Positions 54,660-64,000 of a DNA stretch of 64,000 nucleotides are shown one piece after another (positions within the stretch are counted from its first letter, which is position 1; the number at the start of each line of letters is the position of its first letter). The notes under the pieces were generated by a model. It saw only the letters and a list, made by a program, of their open reading frames with translations. It made no database searches and was not told the DNA's origin. This DNA is from Nymphaea colorata (taxonomy: Eukaryota; Streptophyta; Magnoliopsida; Nymphaeales; Nymphaeaceae). Where the stretch lies: the NCBI RefSeq assembly GCF_008831285.2, contig NC_045146.1, forward strand, positions 13,159,289-13,223,288, in the 5' to 3' direction. The translations under genes were made by a program, and so were the position numbers.

Positions 54660-57580
54660 AGATATGAATGCATACATACATGGTATCCTATTTTGTTTGC
54701 AGATATTCTTTATCTCATTCTGGAATTTGGTGAGAAAAAAATGGAGCAAAGATAATTCCTTTTCCCATTTCACTCTCTCCCTTCCCACCGATTTATACTT
54801 TCTTTCCATCCCTCTCTCTCCCCCCTCCACAATCCCCTCCTCCTCACCCAAAAAAATAAAAAATCCATCTCAAACTCCTCCCTCTACCCATGCTCCTTTT
54901 CTCTTTCTTACATCCCTCCGTCCTATGAAAAAGCTACCAATAAGTTCCCATAGAAAAGGCCAAGCCAAGATATCATGTCAGGCACACCTTTCGTTTCATG
55001 TCTTTTAGCATGTCTTCAAGACCAGCTCTTTGAGCCCCAAGGTTCTCCAACTGCCTCTGCAAGGATGACAAAAACTGGATGAGTACAACATCTTGGAAAT
55101 AAGTAAAGGGTTTTCTGAAACATAAATAAATAGAAACCACAATTAGTAGAAGCTAACAAGTCCTGGCAAGGAAGCTAAACATGCATTTTAAAGAAATGGA
55201 AACAGGGAAAAGATATAGGTCCCAGTCGCCTGTTTTCCTGTTGACATGCAAGAAGGCAAATGGAAACAAGGGAAGAAAAAAAGATCCTTTAAGGCATGTT
55301 TTCTGCTGACATGCAAGAAGTAAAAATGTGACATGGAAAACCAACTTTACTGTTTGATAAAATCAATAAAAGAGGATAGCACAAAAGAATAATTGAGTAA
55401 GAATTTTTTAAGTCAGAAAGACTAACCATCGTGTGGCATATCTCCATGACACAAAAACGATAAAATGATGCCAAAAGATTAGGCAGGAAACAAGAACCAT
55501 ATACAACTAATAGGAAGTGAACAAATGAGTTGACAGCAAAGACGACCAAAAAAATTATCAAATTACCAGGCTCTGTTTAAGCTCTCCCACAATGGCATCC
55601 TCATTGCTGTCCAATGACATAATTGGCCTTGCAAGGTTGGGGACTGCAGATTCTATCTGTGATCAGAAGTACAATCTGGAATCAGTATGTCAGTGGTCCA
55701 ATCATCTATTCAAATTGATACTTGGCCTGTTAGAATCAGGCGAACTTGAGTGTTCAATCACATTGATATAACAGCATAACTGACAAGAGTGAGCTCATTA
55801 ACACATCGTGCAATTCATAATCCTGGTAGTTGGTTGATGCATGAAAAAGAAATCGTTATGCAGCAGCTACGCAGAAGCACCAACATTCACCCAGAAACTG
55901 GAATCAAGGATAAGAGAACATGCAAGAAAGGAGGAAAAAGAAATACAAAAAGAGAAAGTAGCGTACAGGTTTGCAGTCAAGAATTGCCATTAGTGCAGAG
56001 TGATCGCTCACTGCACGTTCAATCCGTGCATCGCTTTCTGCAGCTTGTTTCAGGTTTCCAGCAAACCGGTTTAGCCTATCTGACAAGTTTTTTGTCAAAG
56101 TACTAGACTGTGGTCGAGTCCAACGTGTTCCAAACTGGCTTCGGAACTGAGCATCCTCTCTTGCTTCTTTCTGCAATAGCTCCTCTGTCTGAACCAACAT
56201 CTCCTGATTCACCCTCCTCAAATCCCTCAACTGCTGCAGCTCTGCTTCTAGGCCAGACGGACCCCCAGAAATTTGTACCGCCTCAACATCTTCCTTGAGC
56301 TCAAGAGGTAGGGTGAAATTCCCCTCCAAGGCAAGAATTGAATCAGGAAGATCCATTTCCTTGAGCTTCACCCTGGTTATCTCACTCCCCTGTTGCAATT
56401 TCTCAGCTTGCGTCCTTATTATGTCATCAACCATTTCAGTGTACCGAGAGAGGGCCTTTGCGCTGCTGTCAGGAACGAGTGCTGCGAACATTTTTTCCTT
56501 GCTGGCGTCGAAAATGTCATCCATGGGAGTAGGTTTAACCAGGGAAGCAGCTGGGAGAGGAGCCAAGGAACTGGAAGGAGGAATTCTCATGAGATACACC
56601 CTGTCATTTTCCTTTGTGGCCCTCTCTAAGTTGCGATTCAGATTTGTTTCTAGCCGGTTAATGGCGTCGAGTAGCGAGCTGGCAGCACCTTTGGCAGATT
56701 TCTTCGCATCTGCAATAAGAGCAATTCCAACTTTGAGTCTGGCAATCTCCTCAGCAATTTCTTCTTTCTCATGCAGTTCCACGCTAAACCTGTAGCAAGC
56801 TTCAGCATTGAACTGAGCTGCTTTTAACTGGACGTGTGAAATCCAAGTCTTGTCAAAATGCTGGTTCAGAGGTTGAAGGCTCAAAGCGGAGTAAGCTTCC
56901 TCGTAATAAACGCCAACCTGCCTAGAGACCTTTGCGCACAAGCCTGGAGGCTTGCCATCGGCGATGACCTTCTCAAAGAAGCATTCCTGCGCCTGCGCAA
57001 GCATGAGCCTCTCCAGCATCCCAGCACATTCCACCGATATGTCGACGGTCGACGGCCCAAGTGAGGCTTTCATGGAGACGTTGTCCCGGATAAACGCATA
57101 CACGCCGGCAGCAGCCTGGAACGAATTGCAAGCCTGCTTGAGACCGAGCGGAGTCGTTCTGTCAGCCGACAACGCAATTTGGCTGTGAATCGCCGCCAGG
57201 TTGAAAAGCACTCCAGCTTTTTCAAAGTGGATGTTCTGCTGCGAAGCCTTCTTGTTCTGCTTGAAAGTGTCGTACCACGTGAAGGTGATAGTATTCACGT
57301 GTTCCCTCTCAGGGGAGATGGGGAACCTCGACTCCACGGCACAAAGAGCACGGAAGTACCTCTGCAGCAAGTCGCGACGGGCCTCAAGAGAATCGACAGC
57401 CTTATCGACCTCGTTCCTCATCTCCTTCAGGCTTTGGAGATCCTCCTCCATGTCCTGCGCTTGCCTCTCGGAGTAGTGGTAGGAAATATACTGCTTGATG
57501 GGCCGGTATAGATCAACTGACGAGGTCCGCTTCTCGTGAATCGCAAGCATGATATTCGTCGATGCTGTTGGAGCAGCCAT
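49796..57580 (-). CDS. ALIX: ALIX/BRO1-domain ESCRT accessory protein
   Basis: Complete gene of 7 exons: 55967-57580, 55567-55656, 54988-55056, 53885-54025, 52911-52959, 50778-50881 and 49796-50344. The frame is 2616 nt, 871 aa plus stop. The first large exon holds the BRO1 domain (about residues 8-390, with HFEKAGVLFNLAAIHSQIAL and YYEEAYSAL) and the start of the V-shaped coiled-coil domain. The V domain continues through the small exons (LENLGAQRAGLEDMLKDMKR; ELGKYDSICQEIAQNIEAQ). The last exon ends in a long Pro/Tyr/Gln-rich tail with repeated YPxxPPY-like units. ALIX binds ESCRT-III SNF7 through BRO1 and supports cargo sorting into multivesicular bodies; in plants it also acts in vacuolar transport and phosphate and ABA receptor turnover. 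The start at 57580 is the first in-frame ATG. Confidence 0.95.
50882..52910 (-). other. ALIX intron 5 (2029 nt)
   Basis: The longest ALIX intron. It joins ...LEDYK to AREKSYKQIA in phase. It carries a roughly 127-bp diverged direct duplication (51380-51595, with GAGGTTATCCAATTGT/TAAGGTTATCCAATTGT and ATATTTTAGGCTGTC blocks) and an A/T-rich low-complexity stretch at 52330-52560. No nested gene was recognised. Confidence 0.7.
51380..51595. repeat. Diverged tandem duplication, about 127-bp unit, in ALIX intron 5
   Basis: Both halves share AGGTTATCCAATTGT, a CACRTRGATG block, TTTAACCTKTCAAGTC and ATATTTTAGGCTGTC in the same order. The sequence between these blocks has drifted. Confidence 0.75.
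54125..54195. repeat. CT/AT/CA microsatellite cluster in ALIX intron 3
   Basis: A CT run, an AT run and a CA run follow each other, separated by short ATGCATCCATGCAT sequence. Confidence 0.9.
54620..54657. repeat. CT microsatellite in ALIX intron 3
   Basis: Nineteen uninterrupted CT units; a GT run lies about 75 bases upstream at 54534-54549. Confidence 0.95.
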
Positions 57581-60500
57581 GTTTCTTCTCTCGCTCTCTA
57601 GCGCCTTCAATTCAGTCTTAGTCTAATGAGTTCACTTTTGTAAGATCTACTCTTTGTTAATTTCTTTGATGGGAAGGAAGCAGAAATGCGCGATTATCAA
57701 CAGGGCCGCCTAAGACCTTCTATCTGCAAATTCGATCTTAGTTGCAGGTCGAAATGGCTCAATTCCCCCGGACTGCATTAAAAAACGCGCCACGAAAAGA
57801 AGAAGGGTGGAGGATAAGAAGACAGTGATGAACATGATCATTCCATCAGGGATACATCAAGATTCAAACCGAACGGCTAAAAAACCCGGCTTTCTGGTTT
57901 GGTTTTTCTTGCTAAAACAGTGAGATAAAGGATCGAACGTTTACCTGTTTGGAAGAATAATAAGACTGAATCAGAACCCCAAATCTTTTCTCCTGATCTC
58001 TACTGGAAATACTTGATCAGTTGGCGTTCTTCTTTTCCAAACCTGCCTTTCAAAAGTCTATAGTTGGGCAATCGTGGGTCGGCCTTTTCTCTGAATCGTC
58101 GTAATTTCCCTGGTTCTTACATCCCATTGTGACCGGAACCTCGCCCCTCTGGAGTGTGCGAGAGAGATGAGAAAGATCGGAGGGTAGTCGGAAAACTCCA
58201 CCTGCGACGCGTTCCTTCCCCTCTAAGAGTCTTCTATATAATTACCAGAAGTGGCTTGAAACCCTTAAAATCGTTGGGAAAGGCTTAAAGTTTACTGAAT
58301 TCGATAAAAGTGCTCTATTTTCTTCAAATTTCTATTATAACCGGTAAAACTACTTTGAAGAAGGCTTTTCACTGCGGGAAGACGTGTTCCTACGTTCCAA
58401 TATCCCGGGACTTTGTTTGCTTGTGTAATGGGCAGGCGTCTATAAGGTTTGAACCATATTTACAAATAACGTATAAATTTTTAAACTTAAAAATGGGAGA
58501 AAAATAAAATAAGTGATAAATTAATAAAAAAACTATTAGCATTAAAAAATGAAAAAACACAAAAAAAATGCACTAAAAACATGTTTTTCAAAAGATATAT
58601 TTTTTTATTTTTAAACGGTCATTTAATTTCGTGTTTTTTTCGAAAAAAATGTTTTTTCTATGATTATGATTTGAACTAGTGCTGCCTACTAGCTGTTGTT
58701 CCAACTAAGTGTGCCAAACCCCTATGCACGTTATGTGCTACTCATATTTTTATGAAGAGAATGAGTCTTAAATGATCAGAAAAAATGGGTCCGGATCTCT
58801 TACAAGAGTGGTTTAGAATATCCAACCTGTGCATGTTTAAACTTGATAAGTACATAGTGTTTCACAAAGTTTCATTTTTAACTATCTTCTTTACTGTTAG
58901 CTCTAATTTTTTAAGCTTTTAATGTGAACATGATTTGGTGGGGTCATAATATGTTAGATATTTTTTCTGTAATACTTTGAATGGAAGAAAATGATAACTC
59001 TTTAAAAGCATATTAGGAAGCGTTGCGAGAAACTTGGCGTCCATCCGCTTTTGTTTATGGGTACTGAAAAAAGCTATGAAAGTTGTATGTACGCGTTGTT
59101 GCTGGACTGGACATGTGGTGCAAAGACTTTCAAGCTCAAAAAATATTGTTGATGGATGCATATTTCTTCCTGATTTATTGTCAAATTGGTGTTCAACTTT
59201 AGTTGTCTTCACTATTACAATATTGGTCCAAAGGGTTTCTCGAACTTCTAGTTTCATGCAACAGCTTTCATTATTTTCAAGCTGTGTCAATCCATTGATG
59301 GATCTGCCACACTTCGGCTCATTTCAATGTTGTTGATTGGCAATGGCTATCAGTTTTTATAGGCTCGTTTGGCAAACAGAACAGTATGTAACTATTTCGT
59401 AAACATGTTCAAGAACAAGGTAAATTAACGAGGCACCTTAAAAGTGTTATATGAATAAATGGTTCATCCCTTCCATTAACTCAGCACAATAGGCATAAGA
59501 ATACAACTTGTAAGTTCGCAAACATCATGAGAAAAACCATAGTTTCAGCACAAATAATCCAAATGTGGCCCCGAATAATGGACAACATGGTAGATAATCG
59601 GGAGCACTAATGCAAGTGTAAATTATCAATCTTGTCAAAATCGCCTATTTGTCCGCCTTGCGTTTAAAGTTAGTTTTTTTGGTTGGAACTTTGGCGCCCT
59701 TGAGCAAGATTCATGGCAATAAGTTAACCATTACTTTAATACAACTAATTTTTGCAAGGCATAATTCAAATATTTGTTTGTTATTTTGTTTGAAACAAAA
59801 AAATATAAAGAGGAATGAGATATGGTAGTTTTATCGGGATAATATTGAGATTGGAGGAGGAAGCTCCGAGTAAATCATGTTAAGTTTGTGGGAGGGCAAA
59901 AGTGGAGCTTCAAATCTGGACTAACTCATGCATGCGGGTTTGCTCATCCTCTTCTTGCTTTCAACAACATATGTCCCACTTAAAAATGAATATTTATTAC
60001 ACATGTATGGTAACCTCAATGGGCCATGTGTTTGGTTAATGGGGCCATCTTTGAACGGCAGTTGAGCTTTCATCGAAATTTCTTACCATTTCCATCAAAC
60101 AGGTTAATATATTTTCCTCGAGGCAATTGTCTCGTTTTCATTTCAATTTTATTGGATGTCTAATTTACTTCACAACAGAGACATACATTTACATTTTCTC
60201 GATCTGACAAACTGGAGAAAGGAGGGCAAGTAGGAGCCATTGATTTTTTTGAAAAAACAAAGATTTTTTTAAAAATTAATAAATTCAGAAATTATTATTT
60301 AGTGGGTGGTAGACTCGGAGTCTCCGAAAGCAAAATCCCAACTCCGCCCCCGTATTTCGTCATTAAGAGATTGGAAGTCGCAAAGAGATAAAAGGGCGAT
60401 AGCCGTAATGTCGGTGGTTGATGACGAAACAACCACGGGAGGGAGGGAGGGAGGGAGAGAGAGATTTTTTTCCTTTTTCTCTATCTTGTGATGGCCGATA

Positions 60501-60960
60501 AATTTCGCCGTTGGCGGGCTGTTGGACCCGTCCCTCGCTTCCCGTGCTCGTCGATCTCGGGTCTCCCTCTGGAGGGAATCGCCTCGGGAGACGACTCCCA
60601 GGACCTCTCGTATTCGGGATATTGGACGGTTGAAAGAAACGATTGGATGGTGGCGGAGGTAGACCGACAATTTGCCGCGAAATTTTCTGCATGTACGGAA
60701 TCTTTCCCACGCGAGTCCTGCTCTAACGGCGACGAAAATTCTTTGATGATATCGTCTTTTGGGAAACTAGGGTTTGCTCGTTTTTCCTCAATGTGGTTCG
60801 TCGCGATCGATGACGATCTCTAGTGTTGTTTTCGGGATTTCGATGCCATCGGTTTTGCCGTAGACGGGAGAGAGATTTTATTTTCTCTTACGTGGATGCA
60901 CGAGAGGTGGTTTGGTCAGGGCGCTGGGCCGATCGGATCCGCCGGAGGTGCGAAGGCGGG
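57581..60960. other. Shared upstream region of the divergent ALIX and sacsin-like genes
   Basis: About 3.4 kb lies between two divergently read start codons. The left few hundred bases are probably the ALIX leader and promoter. A TATATAG on the minus strand near 58236 could be its TATA box if a leader intron exists. The middle (58470-59900) is AT-rich, with a block resembling the candidate MITE at 27268-27596. Open frames at 58919-59336 have no recognisable domain. From about 60300 the sequence becomes GC-richer, with a GGGA repeat (60438-60460), and is the likely leader of the sacsin-like gene. Confidence 0.5.
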
Positions 60961-63900
60961 ATGGACTCTCAAGGGAGCGGCTCGCTGTTCATGGAGGATT
61001 TCGGCCAGAAAGTCGACTTGACGCGAAGGATACGCGAGGTTCTGGTGAATTATCCTGAGGGGACGACCGTGCTGAAGGAGCTGGTCCAGAATGCGGACGA
61101 CGCCGGCGCTACGAAGATATGCCTGTGTCTGGACCGCAGGGTGCATGGAATCGACTCATTGTTGTCGGAGAGTCTGGCGCAGTGGCAGGGCCCGGCGTTG
61201 CTTGCTTACAACGATTCAGTATTCTCAGAGGAGGATTTCGTGAGCATATCTCGGATAGGAGACAGCAAGAAGCAGGGGCAGGCATGGAAAACCGGGCGTT
61301 TCGGGTAAGTTCCTTCCTATGGTTGGGACAACTCTAGCTGGATGTAAAGTGATTTGGTTCTATAAGCAGCTTCACATACAGTAGTTATCGGTCGTTTCTG
61401 TACTGGGAAGTGGACAAGGCCTGACGTACACTTGCAATAGGGTAGTCAATATCTCGTCGTTGCTACTGATGTACACAGACGCAGCAGCAGTCGCCAATCG
61501 TCCTCCTTTTTGCAGTAGCCGCTGTTCTATTCTTCAAATTAAGTCATGGTCCTAAAAGTTTTAATGGGAAGGTTATAGTTACTGCAGTATATCTGGTGAA
61601 ATGAATGTCATCTTCATCATCGAAGTTCAGTACACCAGTGAAATTCTTTTCGAACAACCTAAATGACAACTATAGCTCCTTGATTAGGATACTCGCTTGG
61701 AAGTGAGTAGTGCTTACGGGATCCATAACTAGGAAAATTAATCAAGCATCCTCAGTGGTAGATTAGCTGCTAAAAGAGTAGCGTAATTCTTTGATACCAA
61801 TACCGTAATGCCACATCCTTTGAATATGATAGTTGATATGCTGCTAAAAGAGTAGCATTATTCTTTGATACCATAACGCTGCACCCTTTGAATATGATAG
61901 TTGATATGTCTTGGGACGTAATAGTTGTGGTTTTTGATGCCAAAACCTTTGTACATTTTGTTATGATCGTCAGTTTATCTTGGGTTGTGAGAGCAATTAC
62001 TGGCCTTTTAATTTAGCATTGAGCATCTATTTTTGGTCAGGTGCATTGCTTTTCCGAATATTCCATAAAAAGTGTGATTTTTGGGATCTTCTCTATCATT
62101 ATTCTGGTGCATTTCATATACATATTCATATTTTATCATGTTTGTTTTGTGTAAATTTAGCAAAATGGATGTTATGTCTTTATCTCTCTTTCTTTTTGGC
62201 AGGGTTGGCTTCAACTCAGTTTATCACCTCACAGATCTACCTTCTTTTGTGAGTGGGAAGTATGTGGTATTATTTGATCCGCAGGGGATACACCTTCCAA
62301 ATGTCTCAGCTGCTAATCCAGGAAAACGTTTGGATTATGTTAGTTCCTCTGCTATTTCTCTTTACAGTGATCAGTTCTTACCGTATTGTGGTTTTGGCTG
62401 TGACATGCGGAGGCCTTTCAGTGGAACATTATTCCGTTTTCCTTTGAGAAGTGCTGATCAGGCAGCTACAAGTAAGCTCTCCAAGCAGGTGTATTCTGAA
62501 AATGACATCATTTCCATGTTTAATCAGTTCTATGATGAGGCTGTTTTTTCACTGCTTTTTCTTAAGAGTGTTACATCCATAGAAATGTATACTTGGGATG
62601 CTAATGCTATTAAACCACAGAAGCTATATTCATGCTTTATTCAATCACCGGCTAATGACATAGTTTTTCATCGTCAGGCAATTTTGAGATTGTCTAAGTC
62701 GGTAAAATCCTCAACTAACCAGATAGATTCCTTTTCGTTGAACTTTTCAAGAGAGAGACTTTGTGGAACTAGCCTGGAGAAGAGGACAGACACATTCTAT
62801 ATTGTAAATGCTATGGCATCTTCATCAAGCAGAATTGGCATCTTTGCAGCAAATGCAGCAAAAGAACATGGTCTACACCTTCTGCCCTGGGCAGCAGTTG
62901 CAGCATGTATTACAGATGGATTGGCTGAGGTGGGTTGGACTACCTTTTTTTAGCTGGAACTTCAAATTTATATATGTTTTCATGGTTGGTTGTTCCTGTT
63001 TCATGTTTAACATGTATTTTAATTTAAATTCTTCAGACAATTGTCAATCTTACAGTTCATTTATATCCTTGCGGTGTCAAATATGCTTTAAGGTTAAGCA
63101 TACTTTGCCGTTCAAAGATGTTAAAATGTTATGGTTTGACCTCAACTAGAGCTTGACATCAAATCTACTTGTGTCAGGATGACTCTTTTAAAGATGGTCG
63201 TGCATTTTGTTTCTTGCCTTTACCAATAAGGACAGGATTGACAGTGCAAGTCAATGGTTATTTTGAACTTTCATCGAATCGGCGAAGTATTTGGTTTGGG
63301 GCTGACATGGATAGGGGTGGAAAACTTCGATCTGATTGGAATATGCTTTTACTGGAGGATGTTGTTTCTGTGGCTTTTAACGAGTTGCTGCTCTCTGTCA
63401 GGAAGTTTATGGGTCCTACACAGGCATATTATTCATTATGGCCATATGGTTCATTTGATGAACCATGGAATATTTTGGTGCAACAAATTTATAGGCACAT
63501 TGTCAACTTGCCAGTTGTCTACTCTGGTGTTGAAGGTGGGAAGTGGATGTCCCTATCTGAAGCTTTTATTCATGACAGAGGCTTTGCTAAGAGCGAAGTG
63601 CTTTATGAGGCTCTCATTCTCCAGGGGATGCCAGTTGTTAGTTTGTCAAATTCCCTGGTTGACATGCTATTCAATTATGCTGCTGAGATTCATCAGCGTT
63701 TAGTTTCACCTAACACAGTACGCCACTTTCTTAAGCAGGCAATGTGCTTGACGGCATTACCTAGAGATTACAAGTTAGTCTTGCTGGAGTACTGTCTTGA
63801 TGATCTGATTGATGCTGATGTTGGAAAGCTTGCTTGCGGGCTGCCATTGGTGCCTTTAGCAAGTGGAGAGTTTGGAATCTTTTCAGAGTCCAGCAGTATG

Positions 63901-64000
63901 CCATCTTATTTTATAGGTAATGATTTAGAATATGAGTTGCTTGCCCAAATTACTGATTTTCTGATCGACCGAAATATTCCGCTTGATCTCTTCAGTAGAT
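60961..64000 (+). CDS. Sacsin-like giant protein, 5' part (3' end outside window)
   Basis: Exons are 60961-61304, 62203-62929 and 63178 to the window edge, still open; about 631 residues are visible. It begins with a GHKL-type ATPase domain as in sacsin. The N-box is in LKELVQNADDAGATKICL (E40, N44, D47), the SRIGDSKKQG segment follows, and then GRFGVGFNSVYHLTDLP. Later blocks such as FCFLPLPIRTGLTVQVNGYF followed by FELSSNRRSIWFG are typical of the sacsin repeat region. Plants carry a sacsin homologue of over 4000 residues that also ends in a RING-type domain; human sacsin is an Hsp90-like co-chaperone. The plant function is poorly known. The third exon has no early ATG, so simple scans miss it. 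The start at 60961 gives the expected N terminus; earlier in-frame candidates begin with GTG, not ATG. Confidence 0.93.
61766..61905. repeat. Tandem duplication, period 74 bp, in sacsin-like intron 1
   Basis: GCTGCTAAAAGAGTAGC starts at 61766 and 61840. Both copies share ATTCTTTGATACCA and CCTTTGAATATGATAGTTGA in order, with small indels. Confidence 0.85.

Noticed and set aside
56295-56795. 166-codon plus-strand open frame
   Set aside because: It lies wholly antisense to the BRO1-domain exon of ALIX and has no domain; it is a shadow of the real coding sequence.
58919-59336. Opposed 100- and 123-codon frames upstream of the sacsin-like gene
   Set aside because: No recognisable domain in either direction and no splice partners. 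It could be a decayed transposon fragment, but nothing supports that directly.

Overview
The window is nuclear DNA from a flowering plant. Every confident gene is split by GT-AG introns and encodes a plant-type protein: a plasma-membrane yellow-stripe-like (YSL) metal-chelate transporter, cytosolic glutamine synthetase, a secreted GH9 endoglucanase and a plant-style Rab5. The spaces between genes are AT-rich and carry many CT/AT/TG microsatellites, short tandem duplications and small non-autonomous DNA transposons. The species cannot be fixed from the sequence alone. Nothing bacterial, organellar or viral was seen.

Layout, left to right. (1) 77-3208, minus: 5' part of a thioredoxin-fold secretory-pathway protein; its 3' end lies outside the window. 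(2) 4906-7429, minus: complete Rab5-type small GTPase, 7 exons, 200 aa. (3) 7430-13993: gene-free, with tandem duplications and hAT-like MITEs. (4) 13994-20134, plus: complete YSL transporter, 7 exons, 677 aa. (5) 22802-26582, plus: small INO80-complex subunit C/Ies6 homologue, 3 coding exons, 124 aa. (6) 29353-33622, minus: complete cytosolic glutamine synthetase, 13 exons, 356 aa, with one GC-AG intron. (7) 33623-41419: gene-free. (8) 41420-46671, minus: complete GH9 endo-1,4-beta-glucanase, 8 exons, 508 aa. (9) 46672-49795: gene-free, with a clean 194-bp hAT-like MITE. (10) 49796-57580, minus: complete ALIX/BRO1-domain ESCRT accessory protein, 7 exons, 871 aa. (11) 60961-64000, plus: 5' part of a giant sacsin-like protein, running off the right edge.

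These are separate housekeeping or metabolic genes, each with its own promoter, and they do not form an operon-like system. Two have related roles in membrane traffic: the Rab5 GTPase in early endosome fusion, and ALIX in ESCRT-dependent multivesicular body sorting. I see no link beyond shared biology. I found no convincing previously undescribed system. The most informative non-genic observations are two hAT-type MITEs with 8-bp target-site duplications, a third candidate MITE with inverted ends, a perfect 12-bp hairpin, the GC-AG intron of the glutamine synthetase gene, and an ambiguous very short intron in the first gene. All exon junctions were read by eye and checked by phase. In the complete genes the exon lengths sum to an uninterrupted reading frame.
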